A stretch of DNA of 64,000 nt from Allobosea thiooxidans (lineage in GTDB: Bacteria; Pseudomonadota; Alphaproteobacteria; Rhizobiales; Beijerinckiaceae): NCBI RefSeq assembly GCF_900168195.1, contig NZ_FUYX01000005.1, forward strand, positions 248,001 to 312,000, given 5' to 3'. The notes under the pieces are model-generated. The model did no database searches, was not told the origin of the DNA, and worked only from the letters and a program-made list of their open reading frames with translations. Shown here one piece after another: positions 25,740 to 34,865 of this stretch; positions within the stretch are counted from its first letter, which is position 1, and every line of letters starts with the position of its first letter. Made by a program: the position numbers and the translations under genes.

Positions 25740-27328
25740 TGGCTATGGCTCGGGCATATCTCATCGCAGCGGCGCTGCTCGCCGGCGCCGTCCCTGCGGC
25801 GGCGGCCAACCTGCCGGCGAAGGAGCGGACGGCGACCATTCTGGTCAGGAACGATTCCGTCGGCTTCGACCCGCACAAGTCGACCGGTCGAGGCGCAGCC
25901 GAAATCCTGTTCATGATGGCGGATACGCTGGTCTCGGTCGAAGACGACCAGAAAACACTGCGTCCGCTGCTGGCGAAGTCGTGGTCAGTATCCGATGATG
26001 GCCTGACCTACACGTTCAATCTACGCGACGACGTCAAGTTCTGCGACGGCAAGCCGCTCACCGCCGGCGACGTTGTCTATTCGCTGAAGCGCCTAATCGC
26101 CCCCGAGACACGCTCCCCAGCGGCCTGGCGCCTCGGCAAGGTCGCCGACATCACCGCCAAGGACGACACGACCGTCATTTATATGCTGAAGGAGCCGCAT
26201 AACGAGCTCCTGCTGCACCTCGCGCAGAGCTTCGGCTCGATCATCGACCGAGCCAATGTCGGGAAACTGGGCGCCGATTTCGGCGTCAAGGGCCTGAACG
26301 GCACCGGGCCGTTCTGCTGGGGCGAGTGGCGTCCGCGCGACCAGTTCGTCGTGACGCGCCATGATGCCTACAAATGGGGGCCGGCGATCTACGACAACAA
26401 GGGACCGGCCAAGGTCGAGGCTATCGTCTGGCGCGTCGTTCCCGAGGAAAGCGCGATCCTGGCCGCGATGCAGACGGGGGCGGGAGACATCTCCTACGTG
26501 TTGCCGGAATGGTCGATCGATCAGCTCAGCAAGCTGCCGATGCTGACCAAGGCCGAGCCGCGCATCTCGAACTATTCCGCCTATCTCGGCCTGCGTCCGA
26601 ACCGCAAGATGACGAGCGACCTGCGCGTTCGTCAGGCGATGAACCTGGCGGTCGACCGCGAGGCTCTCGCCAAGAGCATGTGGTTCGGCCAGGCTCGGCC
26701 GGCCAAGACGCTGGTCAGCCCCGGCACCATCGACTACTCGGGCGCGACCGAGGCGAGCTACGACCCGGCCAAGGCCAAGGCGCTGCTCGACGAGGCCGGC
26801 TGGAAGCTCGGCAATGACGGCTTCCGCTACAAGGATGGCGAGCGGCTCTCGCCTTCGATCCTCGCCGCCGGCACGGCCGGGTGGCGTTCCCGTCTCGAGG
26901 CGATCCAGGGCTACATGAAGCAGGTAGGCATCGACCTGAAACTGCTCTTGGTCGAGCCCGCCGCCGCGATGGCGCAGATCAACACCTCGCCGGACTTCGA
27001 TGGCTATGCGCTGTTCTCGCCCTACGCCACGGCCGGCGAGGTGCTGATGATGTTCCATTCCGCGAACGTGCCGGCGCCGAACCGCTTCAACTGGAAGGAC
27101 AAGACCACCGACGACCTGCTCGCGGCCGGCCAGACCAGCCTGGATGCAGCCAAGAAGGCCGAGGCCTATGCCGCCGTCCAGAAGATCGTGGCGGACCAGG
27201 CTCTTCTGATCCCCCTCGTGCATGAGCGCCTGTTCCTGTTCTCGACCAAGCGGGTCAAGGGCGTCGACGTGCACGGGATCTACAACAGCGCCGTCTACAA
27301 GGGCCTGGACATCGAGATCGCCAAGTGA
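25736..27328 (+). CDS. ABC transporter substrate-binding protein, DppA/OppA family
   Basis: A 530-aa family 5 solute-binding protein with a signal peptide (residues about 1-23, cleavage after AAA). Conserved segments include LAKSWSVSDDGLTYTFNLRDDVKFCDGKPLTAGDVVYSLKR and LRVRQAMNLAVDREAL. It captures peptides or similar amino-acid derivatives in the periplasm for the DppBC-like permeases encoded 2 kb downstream. The start overlaps the peptidase stop. Confidence 0.93.
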   Translation: MMAMARAYLIAAALLAGAVPAAAANLPAKERTATILVRNDSVGFDPHKSTGRGAAEILFMMADTLVSVEDDQKTLRPLLAKSWSVSDDGLTYTFNLRDDVKFCDGKPLTAGDVVYSLKRLIAPETRSPAAWRLGKVADITAKDDTTVIYMLKEPHNELLLHLAQSFGSIIDRANVGKLGADFGVKGLNGTGPFCWGEWRPRDQFVVTRHDAYKWGPAIYDNKGPAKVEAIVWRVVPEESAILAAMQTGAGDISYVLPEWSIDQLSKLPMLTKAEPRISNYSAYLGLRPNRKMTSDLRVRQAMNLAVDREALAKSMWFGQARPAKTLVSPGTIDYSGATEASYDPAKAKALLDEAGWKLGNDGFRYKDGERLSPSILAAGTAGWRSRLEAIQGYMKQVGIDLKLLLVEPAAAMAQINTSPDFDGYALFSPYATAGEVLMMFHSANVPAPNRFNWKDKTTDDLLAAGQTSLDAAKKAEAYAAVQKIVADQALLIPLVHERLFLFSTKRVKGVDVHGIYNSAVYKGLDIEIAK

Positions 27329-28632
27329 GCGACACTGTGCTGGCCGACGGCTTCAAGGCCGAGCCGTATTGGTGGGAGGCCGTCCCCCGGGGCACGGCCG
27401 CTCGCCAGGCTATCCCAGCCGAAGCCGACGTAGTGATCGTAGGCTCCGGCTATGCCGGCCTCTCGGCGGCGATCCCGCTGGCGCGCGCCGGCCGCGGGGT
27501 CGTTGTCATCGAAGCCCACAGCGCTGGCCACGGGGCCAGCACGCGCAGCGTGGGCATGATCGGCGGCCGGTTGCGGCAAAGCTACGTCGCGCTGGCCAAG
27601 GACTTCGGGGCCGAAAAGGCCCATGCGCTGCTCAGCGAGACCTGGGACGCCTATGGCTGGTTCCGCCGCTTTGTCAGCGATGAGAACATCGATTGTGACC
27701 TAGCGCTGTCCGGCAGGCTGATCTGCGCCTGGACCGCTAGGGACATGGAGATGCTCAAGCGCCAGGCAGCTTTCCTGACCGCGACGTTCGGCATTCCGGC
27801 CCATACCATCGACAAGGACTGGTTGCCCGCGCATGTGGTGACCGATCTCTATCACGGCGCGATGATGCTGCCCGAGGATGGGGGTATCGACCCTGCGAAG
27901 TATCATCGTGGTTTGCTGCGCCTTGCGCGCGCACACGGCGTCCAGGTCATTGAACAGACTCCGGTGACCGAACTTGTCGAGAGCGGCAAGGCGACGTCGG
28001 TCGTGACGGCCGCGGGCACCACCCGCGCCCGCGACGTCATCCTGGCGACCAATGCCTATACCGGACGCGAGCTGCCCTGGTATCGTCGCCGCGTCATCGC
28101 CGTCGGGAGCCACATGATCGCGACCGAACCGCTGGCGGCGGGCATTGTCGAGGGCCTTTTACCCGGGGGGCAACTCGTCAACGATACGCGCAAGCTCGCA
28201 TTCGCGTTTCGCGCCAGCCCCGATCGGCGGCGCCTGCTCGTCGGCGGAAGGGCGCTGCAGGTAGACCGCGTCGACCCGGTCGCTATCGCGCGACGCCTTA
28301 AGCAGGTGATGGCGCAGTCCTTTCCCTCGCTTGCCGAGACTCGCATCAGCCATGCCTGGGAAGGCCGTGTCGGCTTCACTTTCGACCGCATCCCGCACAT
28401 CGGCCGGCGGGGGAACATCCATCATGTGCTCGGTTGCAACGGCTCGGGCATCGTGATGGGCAGCTATCTCGGCCGCCGCACGGCGGAGCTGCTGCTCTCC
28501 GGTCAATCGACGAGCCAGTTCGCCCAGCAGGAACTGCCGAGCCGTCCCTACTACAACGGCGTCCCCTGGTTCATGGCCCCGATGACCATGGCCCTGTCGC
28601 TGCAGGACAGGGCGAGGTCCTGGTTCGGCTGA
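27325..28632 (+). CDS. FAD-dependent amine/amino-acid oxidoreductase (DadA/glycine oxidase family)
   Basis: A 435-aa flavoprotein of the DAO family. The dinucleotide-binding motif VIVGSGYAGLSAAIPLARAG is near residue 35, and the C-terminal FAD site is HVLGCNGSGIVMGSYLG. A TRSVGMIGGRLRQSY loop matches enzymes acting on N-substituted glycine-like amines. It oxidises a C-N bond in the cytosol or at the inner face of the membrane. The GTG start overlaps the upstream TGA. Confidence 0.88.
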   Translation: MSDTVLADGFKAEPYWWEAVPRGTAARQAIPAEADVVIVGSGYAGLSAAIPLARAGRGVVVIEAHSAGHGASTRSVGMIGGRLRQSYVALAKDFGAEKAHALLSETWDAYGWFRRFVSDENIDCDLALSGRLICAWTARDMEMLKRQAAFLTATFGIPAHTIDKDWLPAHVVTDLYHGAMMLPEDGGIDPAKYHRGLLRLARAHGVQVIEQTPVTELVESGKATSVVTAAGTTRARDVILATNAYTGRELPWYRRRVIAVGSHMIATEPLAAGIVEGLLPGGQLVNDTRKLAFAFRASPDRRRLLVGGRALQVDRVDPVAIARRLKQVMAQSFPSLAETRISHAWEGRVGFTFDRIPHIGRRGNIHHVLGCNGSGIVMGSYLGRRTAELLLSGQSTSQFAQQELPSRPYYNGVPWFMAPMTMALSLQDRARSWFG

Positions 28633-28661
28633 TCGCACCGAGTTCAACTCAGGAGAACGAG

Positions 28662-29342
28662 ATGACATTTTCTTTGATCGCCCGTGACGAAAAGACGGGC
28701 ATGTTCGGCATCGGCATCGCCACTTCCAGCATCGCCGTCGGAAACCGCTGCCCTTGGGCCCGCGCCAGGGTCGGTGCCGTGACGTCGCAGCACCGTAGCG
28801 ACATCCGGCTTGGTCCGAAGGGGCTCGACTTCCTTTCCGCCGGGCTCAGCGCCGAGGAGACCGTGCGCCGCCTCATCGACGAGAGCGAATTTCCTGATCA
28901 GCGGCAGGTCGCAGCGATCGACCGGAACGGCGGGACGGCGTTCTATACCGGCCCGAAGATCCCCTCGATCAATTCGGGCTACCAGGGTGTCAATTGCGTC
29001 TCGACCGGCAACGTCATCGCAAACCCTGACGTGCCCAAAGCGATGGTCGAATTTTTCGAGGGCGCCGCTGGGGTACCGTTCGTGGAGAAGCTGCTGGGCG
29101 CGATCGATGCCGGCCTTGCCGCCGGTGGCGAGACCCAGCCGATCATGTCGGCTGCTCTCCTCGTCGTCGACGAGCAGGACTGGCCGCTGGTCGATCTGCG
29201 CGTGGACCTCGAGCCGGAGCCGCAAGCCAAACTGCGTCAACTTTGGGAGGCCTATGAGCCGCAGCTCGAACACTTCATCGTGCAGGTCCTGCGCCCGAAC
29301 GACGTCAAGCCTCGCAAGGCTCCCGAGCCGGTTCAGGCCTGA
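28662..29342 (+). CDS. DUF1028 protein (Ntn-hydrolase-like fold)
   Basis: A 226-aa DUF1028 protein: it begins MTFSLIARDEKTGMFGIGIATSSIAVGNRCPWARARVGAVTSQ, the family signature, and includes GYQGVNCVSTGN. The fold resembles N-terminal-nucleophile hydrolases but here the protein starts with Met-Thr, and activity is not established. These genes often accompany peptide transporters; here it sits between the flavoprotein and DppB-like genes, suggesting a role in hydrolysis of the imported compound. GGAG at -10 sets the start. Confidence 0.87.
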   Translation: MTFSLIARDEKTGMFGIGIATSSIAVGNRCPWARARVGAVTSQHRSDIRLGPKGLDFLSAGLSAEETVRRLIDESEFPDQRQVAAIDRNGGTAFYTGPKIPSINSGYQGVNCVSTGNVIANPDVPKAMVEFFEGAAGVPFVEKLLGAIDAGLAAGGETQPIMSAALLVVDEQDWPLVDLRVDLEPEPQAKLRQLWEAYEPQLEHFIVQVLRPNDVKPRKAPEPVQA

Positions 29343-29369
29343 TCGCAAGCGAGACCGAAAGGCAGCCCC

Positions 29370-30311
29370 ATGCTGAGATACACGGCGCAGCGCCTGCTGT
29401 TTGCGGTACCGGTAATTTTCGGCGTCCTGCTGATCGGGTTCGCCCTGCTCAACCTCGTTCCGTCGGATCCGGCGACCGTGCGCGCCGGGCCGACCGCCAG
29501 CGCCGCGGTCATCACCCAAATCCGAAGTGAAATGGGGCTGGACCGCCCGCTCTGGGAGCAGTTCCTGCGCTATGTCGGCAGCATCATGCAAGGTGATCTC
29601 GGCACATCGTTGGTCAACAACATGTCGGTGGCGGAAGAACTGTCCCGTTCGTTCCTGGCGACGCTGGAACTGATCGCCCTCTGCCTGGTCTGGGCCGTGC
29701 CGCTGGCGATACTGCTCGGCGTTGCCGCTGCCGTATCAAGAGGCGGCTTCCTCGATCGGCTGATCATCAGCGGGGCCGTCGCCGGCATTTCCCTCCCCGT
29801 CTTCCTGATCGGCATGGTCCTGCTGTGGATATTCGGCTTCCAGCTGCAGTGGCTGCCCTTCACCGGGCGCGGCGGCCCGCTCTGGACTCTCGACGGCTTT
29901 CGCCATGCCGTTCTGCCATCGCTGTGCCTGGGCCTGATCTTCGTCGGGCCGGTCGCGCGGATCACGCGCACCTCCATGCTCGAGGTGCTGGGTGCGGACC
30001 ATATCCGGACGGCGCGCGCCAAGGGATTGGAGGAGCGCCTGATCGTTGGACGCCATGCGTTGCGCAACGCCATGATCCCGGTGACGACGCTGATCGGCCT
30101 CCAGATCGGCTATCTCATGGGCGGCGCCATCGTCACGGAGACAATCTTCTCGTGGCCGGGCGTCGGCCGCCTTGCCGTGGGCGCGATCGTTGCCAACGAC
30201 CTTCCCGTGGCCCAGGGCGCGATCATCGCCCTGGCCCTCGGTTTCATCGCGATCAACATCATTGTCGATCTGCTCTATGCCGTGCTCGATCCGAGGATTC
30301 AGGCCCGATGA
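29370..30311 (+). CDS. ABC transporter permease, DppB family
   Basis: A 313-aa inner-membrane permease with six predicted helices. The EAA-like cytoplasmic loop is LGADHIRTARAKGLEERLIVGRHALRNAMIP, contacting the ATPase. Family members import di- and oligopeptides or nickel. Paired with the next gene by a 4-bp overlap. Confidence 0.93.
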   Translation: MLRYTAQRLLFAVPVIFGVLLIGFALLNLVPSDPATVRAGPTASAAVITQIRSEMGLDRPLWEQFLRYVGSIMQGDLGTSLVNNMSVAEELSRSFLATLELIALCLVWAVPLAILLGVAAAVSRGGFLDRLIISGAVAGISLPVFLIGMVLLWIFGFQLQWLPFTGRGGPLWTLDGFRHAVLPSLCLGLIFVGPVARITRTSMLEVLGADHIRTARAKGLEERLIVGRHALRNAMIPVTTLIGLQIGYLMGGAIVTETIFSWPGVGRLAVGAIVANDLPVAQGAIIALALGFIAINIIVDLLYAVLDPRIQAR

Positions 30312-31174
30312 CGCTGGTACCGGGCTCCGCTCTTCCGCAGAGCAACCATGCGCGGCTGCTGCGACGTCTCGCGGCCGATCCGCTCGCCGCCGCCGCCCTC
30401 GGCACGCTCGTCATGCTGGCAGCCGGGGCGGTGTTCGCATCTGTCCTGGCGCCCTACGATCCGCTTCGGATCGAGATGACGCGGGTAATGCAGCCCCCGA
30501 GCGCGGCCCACTGGTTCGGCACCGATGGTCAGGGGCGAGACATCTTCAGCCGCGTGCTGTTCGGCCTCCGGCTCACCGGCCTGATGGGCTTTTGCGCGAT
30601 CGCCATCGGCGGCGCACTGGGCACCGCTGCGGGAATGCTGGCGGCATTCTATCCCCGGCTCGACGGGCTGATCATGCGCCTTATGGACGTGCTGCTCTCA
30701 TTCCCGGCCATTCTGTTCGGGCTGGCGATAGCCGCGATCATTGGCGCCGGTACGCTGTCCGTGATCATCGCGTTGGCGATTTCCACCATCCCGCTCACGG
30801 CGCGCATTGCTCGCGGCGCGGCGCTGACGGTGATCGCACAGGACTATATAGCCGCCGGACGGGTCATCGGTCTCACGGACACGGGTCTGCTGGTTCGCTA
30901 CATCCTGCCGAATTGCCTCTCGACCATTGTCGTCTTCCTGACCCTTCGGCTCGGCCAGGCCATCCTCCTTGCGGCCTCACTCGGATTCCTTGGGCTCGGC
31001 ACCCAGCCACCGACTCCTGAGCTTGGGACAATGGCGGCTCAAGGCATCAATTTCTTCTTCTTCGCGCCCCATGTCGCGATCATTCCGAGCCTTGTGATCT
31101 TCGCTCTCGTTCTCGCCACCAACGTGCTGGGTGATTTCCTGCGCGACATCCTTGATCCAAGGCTTCGCGGGTAG
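30308..31174 (+). CDS. ABC transporter permease, DppC family
   Basis: A 288-aa permease with the usual N-terminal helix, a WFGTDGQGRDIFSRVL loop and an EAA loop around IAQDYIAAGRVIGLTDTGLLVRYILPN. It completes the DppB-DppC pair. It is the last gene of the operon: no DppD/DppF ATPase gene follows, and the next gene lies on the opposite strand, so the ATPases must be supplied from elsewhere. Confidence 0.93.
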   Translation: MTLVPGSALPQSNHARLLRRLAADPLAAAALGTLVMLAAGAVFASVLAPYDPLRIEMTRVMQPPSAAHWFGTDGQGRDIFSRVLFGLRLTGLMGFCAIAIGGALGTAAGMLAAFYPRLDGLIMRLMDVLLSFPAILFGLAIAAIIGAGTLSVIIALAISTIPLTARIARGAALTVIAQDYIAAGRVIGLTDTGLLVRYILPNCLSTIVVFLTLRLGQAILLAASLGFLGLGTQPPTPELGTMAAQGINFFFFAPHVAIIPSLVIFALVLATNVLGDFLRDILDPRLRG

Positions 31175-31217
31175 ACCAACCTCAGGCTAGCTACAGCCGG
31201 TAAGGTCAGCGCCAGTT

Positions 31218-31253
31218 GCAGACATTGGCTAGTGACCGGGAAGCGGACATTCC
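31218..31253 (+). repeat. Imperfect direct repeat flanking the LacI-Dpp module, right copy
   Basis: It begins GCAGACATTG like the left copy at 23140, then GCTAGTGACCGGGAAGCGGACATTCC. It fills most of the 86-bp gap between the convergent DppC and ferredoxin genes. Confidence 0.45.
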
Positions 31254-31260
31254 AAACAGC

Positions 31261-31605
31261 CTATCGAGCAGCCTCCGCCGCTCTCCGGAAGACCGTCTCC
31301 ATGAGCCACTGCTCGTTCGGATAGTGGTCCTGCCACTCGTCCCAGCCGGAATCGCGCCGATATTGGCCGAGCAGGCCCGATGCAATGACGGCAGCCGGAT
31401 CCGCGGGCTCAGCATGATAGGCGTTGGGGCCGACATAGAGCGCGTCGGCGGTGCAATAGAGCTCGCACATGAAGCAGGTCTGGCAATCGTCCTGCCTTGC
31501 GATCACGGGCGGTCCGGCCTCCATCGGCTCGAAGACGTTCGACGGGCAGACCTCGACGCAACGGTCACAGGCCGTGCAACGCTCGGAGACAATGAACTCG
31601 ATCAT
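31261..31605 (-). CDS. Ferredoxin with two [4Fe-4S] clusters (AprB-like partner)
   Basis: A 114-aa protein with two CxxCxxCxxxC sets: Cys10, 13, 16, 20 and Cys41, 44, 47, 51. The last 55 residues form a Trp/Glu-rich tail (DSGWDEWQDHYPNEQW) absent from plain bacterial ferredoxins and reminiscent of the tail of APS-reductase beta subunits. It overlaps the preceding flavoprotein by ATGA, so the two very probably form one enzyme, with the ferredoxin passing electrons to or from FAD. Confidence 0.85.
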   Translation of the reverse strand: MIEFIVSERCTACDRCVEVCPSNVFEPMEAGPPVIARQDDCQTCFMCELYCTADALYVGPNAYHAEPADPAAVIASGLLGQYRRDSGWDEWQDHYPNEQWLMETVFRRAAEAAR

Positions 31606-33212
31606 GCGACGCTTTCGAAGGGGCTCGTGGCGGCGGTGGCTTGCGGTCGAACCGTGACCGTGTCGAACCCGCCGGCGATCAGCCGCACAGCGAGATCGGG
31701 GTCGAGCGTGGGATGGTCCAGGCGCCGATGCATCCCGCGCGTCTCGGTGCGTGCTTCCGCCGAGGCCACCGACCAGCGGGCCGAAGCGACCAGAGCGGTG
31801 GCCTCGCGCAGGGCGAGTGCGGCCATCCCGTTGCTTGCGGCATGTGTTGCGAGATCGGACCACACGGCGTCCAGCGTTCGGCGCGAGGCCGCCAGGCCCT
31901 TGCCGGTCCGGAACAGGTTCTTGTCGTAGGGGTGCATTTCGGCGCGCACGGCGTCGACTGCCTCGGCAGCGCTGACGGGACGGGGGCGCCCGGAGGCTCT
32001 CAGCCCGGTACGGCCAAGCGCCGAGAGCCCGCCGAAACCGGCTGGAACACGACGGGCCCTGCGGGCCGCGGCGCGCCCGGCCCAGCTGCCGGAAGAAAGA
32101 GCCCAGGCGGAGTTGACGTTGCCGCCGCCCGAGCTCGCCCCGGCCACGAGCTCGCGGCTCGCCGTATCGCCGGCGACATAGAGGCCCGGTACTCCCGTGC
32201 CGCAATCCTCGCTGCGGACCCTGACGCCGCCGATGCCGCGGATCGTGCCGTCCGTGTGGAGGGTGACCTCGAAGCGCTCTCGAAACGGGTCGATTCCCCA
32301 ACGTGCGAAGGGCAGCATGACGTTCGGGGAGATGGTCGGCAGATGGCGCTGCACATCCTCCGGAAGCCGTGCCAGCGAGCAGTAGATCGGACCTGCGAGC
32401 AAGGCCTGCGCCAGCCGTTCGGTCTGGTCGGGCCCGAATGGCGCGTCGATTTGACGGCCATCGGCGTCGAAATAGTCGGCGAAGGCGTAGGACATCGTTC
32501 GGGTCATGGTCGAGTGTTGCGGCGCGACCGTGTAGGCAGCTGTGAACTCCATGCCCGAGAGTTCGGCGCCGGCCTCGGCCGCCATCAGGTAGCCGTCGCC
32601 GGTGTTGTTGCGCGAGCCGAGCAGATGGGAACGGAAGCTCGTGCCGCCCGCTGCCAAAACCACGGCCCCGGCCGCGATACGCCATGGTGAGCCGCCTCGC
32701 TGGGTGCGGATGCCGGCGGCGCCGCCAATCGCGCCATCGGCATGGGCGAGCAGTTCCAGCGCGGGAGAATGGTCGAGGACCACGACGCCGAGATCCACGA
32801 TCTGCTCGCGCAGCGCGCGCATGTATTCGGGCCCGCGCAGGGCGCGGTAGTTCCGCACCTTACCCTGGTCGTCCTTCGGGAAATCGTAATAGGGCGCCAG
32901 CGTCGGCAGGAGCCGCCAGGTCTCGTCGAGAACGCGCCGCATCCAGTGGGGCTCGCCGAGCCCGAAGGCGATGCGCTGGCGCTGGGCGATCGCATTGGCG
33001 CGTGCCTCGGGCGGATCTGGCGGAGCCCACCAATGGCCGGGGCCAGCGGCCGCTGTGGCGCCGCTGGTGCCGCAATAGCCCTTCTCGACGAGGACGACAT
33101 GAGCGCCCTCGCGCGCCGCAGCGGTTGCCGCCCAGGCGCCCGCCATGCCGCCGCCGATGACCAGTACGTCGGCGACGAGCCCTTCTTCTTCGCCGTTTCC
33201 GATGCGGCTCAT
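31602..33212 (-). CDS. FAD-binding oxidoreductase of the fumarate reductase/AprA flavoprotein family
   Basis: A 536-aa flavoprotein. VLVIGGGMAGAWAATAAAREGAHVVLVEK (about residues 15-43) binds FAD; a TSGATAAAGPGHWW loop and VPGLYVAGDTASRELVAGASSGGGNVNSAW complete the site. Family members include succinate dehydrogenase, L-aspartate oxidase and adenylylsulfate reductase alpha. It lies in one operon with a sulfonate-type importer and a 2x[4Fe-4S] ferredoxin, so oxidation or reduction of an imported sulfur compound is a fair inference. It lacks enough similarity by eye to call it true AprA, which is usually about 100 aa longer. Confidence 0.82.
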   Translation of the reverse strand: MSRIGNGEEEGLVADVLVIGGGMAGAWAATAAAREGAHVVLVEKGYCGTSGATAAAGPGHWWAPPDPPEARANAIAQRQRIAFGLGEPHWMRRVLDETWRLLPTLAPYYDFPKDDQGKVRNYRALRGPEYMRALREQIVDLGVVVLDHSPALELLAHADGAIGGAAGIRTQRGGSPWRIAAGAVVLAAGGTSFRSHLLGSRNNTGDGYLMAAEAGAELSGMEFTAAYTVAPQHSTMTRTMSYAFADYFDADGRQIDAPFGPDQTERLAQALLAGPIYCSLARLPEDVQRHLPTISPNVMLPFARWGIDPFRERFEVTLHTDGTIRGIGGVRVRSEDCGTGVPGLYVAGDTASRELVAGASSGGGNVNSAWALSSGSWAGRAAARRARRVPAGFGGLSALGRTGLRASGRPRPVSAAEAVDAVRAEMHPYDKNLFRTGKGLAASRRTLDAVWSDLATHAASNGMAALALREATALVASARWSVASAEARTETRGMHRRLDHPTLDPDLAVRLIAGGFDTVTVRPQATAATSPFESVA

Positions 33213-33946
33213 GCCGCCCTCCGGCCGGCGACGTCCTCGCTGACGCCGAGCAGGTCGAGCAACTCGCCCCGCAGCGCCGCGAAGACTGGATTGTCCAGGC
33301 GTCGCGGCCGGTCCAGCGTGACGGGGATGCTGCGGGCGATGACGCCCTCCCGCATCACCAGCACGCGGTCGGCGAGCAGCAGCGCCTCCTCGACGTCATG
33401 GGTGACGAGCAACACGGCACAGCGTCGGCGCTGCCAGAGCTCCGCGACGAGGTGCTGTGCCTTGATCCGCGTCAGCGCGTCGAGCGCACCAAAGGGCTCG
33501 TCCAGCAGGAGCAGGTCCGGATCGCGGACGAGGGCGCGGGCGAGCGAGGTGCGCTGCGCCTCGCCGCCGGAGAGGACCTTCGGCCAGACGTCGGAACGAT
33601 GCGAGAGACCGACCTCGGCCAGTGCCGCTTCCGCCCGGCCTCGGTGATCGCCGCCCGGCAGGCCGAGCGTGACATTGCGCCAGACGGACTTCCACGGCAT
33701 CAGGCGCGGTGCCTGGAAGGCGACGGCGCGCCGCCGCGGCACGCGGACCTCGCCCGTGATGCCATGGTCGAGATCGGCGAGGATCCTGAGCAGCGTGCTC
33801 TTGCCGCAGCCGCTCGCGCCGATGAGCGCGACGAACTCGCCTTTTCGGATATCGAGATCGAGTGTGTCGATGACTGCCCGCTCGCCGAAGCGGCGGGTCA
33901 GTCCGCGCACGCGGACGGCGAGGTCATGATTGTCGCGGCCGCTCAT
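33209..33946 (-). CDS. ABC transporter ATP-binding protein, SsuB/TauB family
   Basis: A 245-aa ATPase. Walker A GASGCGKST (residues 43-51), signature LSGGEAQRTSLARAL, Walker B LLLLDEPFGALD and the switch His in LLVTHDVEEAL are all intact. It energises the adjacent SsuC-like permease. The ATG at 33946 gives the usual SsuB length; 4-bp overlap with the flavoprotein and 2-bp gap after the permease. Confidence 0.93.
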   Translation of the reverse strand: MSGRDNHDLAVRVRGLTRRFGERAVIDTLDLDIRKGEFVALIGASGCGKSTLLRILADLDHGITGEVRVPRRRAVAFQAPRLMPWKSVWRNVTLGLPGGDHRGRAEAALAEVGLSHRSDVWPKVLSGGEAQRTSLARALVRDPDLLLLDEPFGALDALTRIKAQHLVAELWQRRRCAVLLVTHDVEEALLLADRVLVMREGVIARSIPVTLDRPRRLDNPVFAALRGELLDLLGVSEDVAGRRAA

Positions 33947-33948
33947 GG

Positions 33949-34863
33949 TCAGGCTCCGGAAAAGGCCGGGCGCCAGGCGAGCAACAGCCGCTCCAGCAGC
34001 CGGACGATGAAGTCGACGATCAGGCCGAGCAGCGCGTAGACCACGAGGCAAACGACGATGACGTCCGTCTGGAAGAACTCGCGGGCATTGTTCATCAGGT
34101 AGCCGACACCGGCCGTCGCGTTGACCTGTTCGCCGAAGACCAGTGCCAGCCAGGCGACGCCAAGCGAATAACGCAGGCCGACCAGCGCATTGGGCAAGGC
34201 GCCCGGCAGGATGACATGGCGGATCATCGCCGGGCGGGAAAGGCCGAGTGTGCGCGCCGCCTCGACCAGCGTCTGGTCGACATTGCGGATGCCGGCATAG
34301 ACGTTGAGATACAGCGGGAAGGCCGTCGCAAGCGCAATGTGCGCGACTTTCGGCGCCTCGCCGATGCCGAACCAGATGATGAAGAGCGGGATCAGGGCGA
34401 TGTTCGGCACCGTGCGCAGCATCTGCATGGTGGAATCGACCAGGTCCTCGCCAAGCCGGAACAAGCCCGAAATCACGGCAAGCGAGATACCGATGGTGCC
34501 GCCGATCGCGAGGCCCGAAGCGGCCCGGCCGAGCGAGGCCAGGATCGCGGCTTGCAGCTCACCCGTGGCCCAGAGCGAAGCCGCGCTCGACAGCACGGTG
34601 GCCGGGCCGGCGAGCACCGTCGGCGGCAGCACGCCGGTGACTGACAGCACATGCCAGAGCGCGACCAGCAGGACAGGCCCGATCGCCCGGCGCAGCGGCC
34701 GTGGCAGGCCGCGTCGTCTCTCCGCCTCGGGCTGGACCAGGACGAGCTCCGGCGCGTCTGCGACCGAGACGGGCTGGTGCGTCTCGGCCCGTAGCTTCGG
34801 CACGGCCCGGCCGCGCGTCGGCGACGGTGCCTCACGGGAAAGGGTGGCGACTCCGCTCGTCAC
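33949..34863 (-). CDS. ABC transporter permease, SsuC/TauC family
   Basis: A 304-aa permease. A 55-residue Pro/Arg-rich cytoplasmic N-terminus precedes about six helices; the EAA loop is LVEAARTLGLSRPAMIRHVILPGALPNALVGLR. It forms the channel of a sulfonate/nitrate/taurine-type importer with its SsuA-like and SsuB-like neighbours. Confidence 0.93.
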   Translation of the reverse strand: MTSGVATLSREAPSPTRGRAVPKLRAETHQPVSVADAPELVLVQPEAERRRGLPRPLRRAIGPVLLVALWHVLSVTGVLPPTVLAGPATVLSSAASLWATGELQAAILASLGRAASGLAIGGTIGISLAVISGLFRLGEDLVDSTMQMLRTVPNIALIPLFIIWFGIGEAPKVAHIALATAFPLYLNVYAGIRNVDQTLVEAARTLGLSRPAMIRHVILPGALPNALVGLRYSLGVAWLALVFGEQVNATAGVGYLMNNAREFFQTDVIVVCLVVYALLGLIVDFIVRLLERLLLAWRPAFSGA

Positions 34864-34865
34864 GA

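Noticed and set aside
31602..33212. Calling the flavoprotein a true adenylylsulfate reductase alpha subunit
   Set aside because: It is about 100 residues shorter than AprA and specific active-site residues could not be confirmed by eye; only family-level similarity is claimed.
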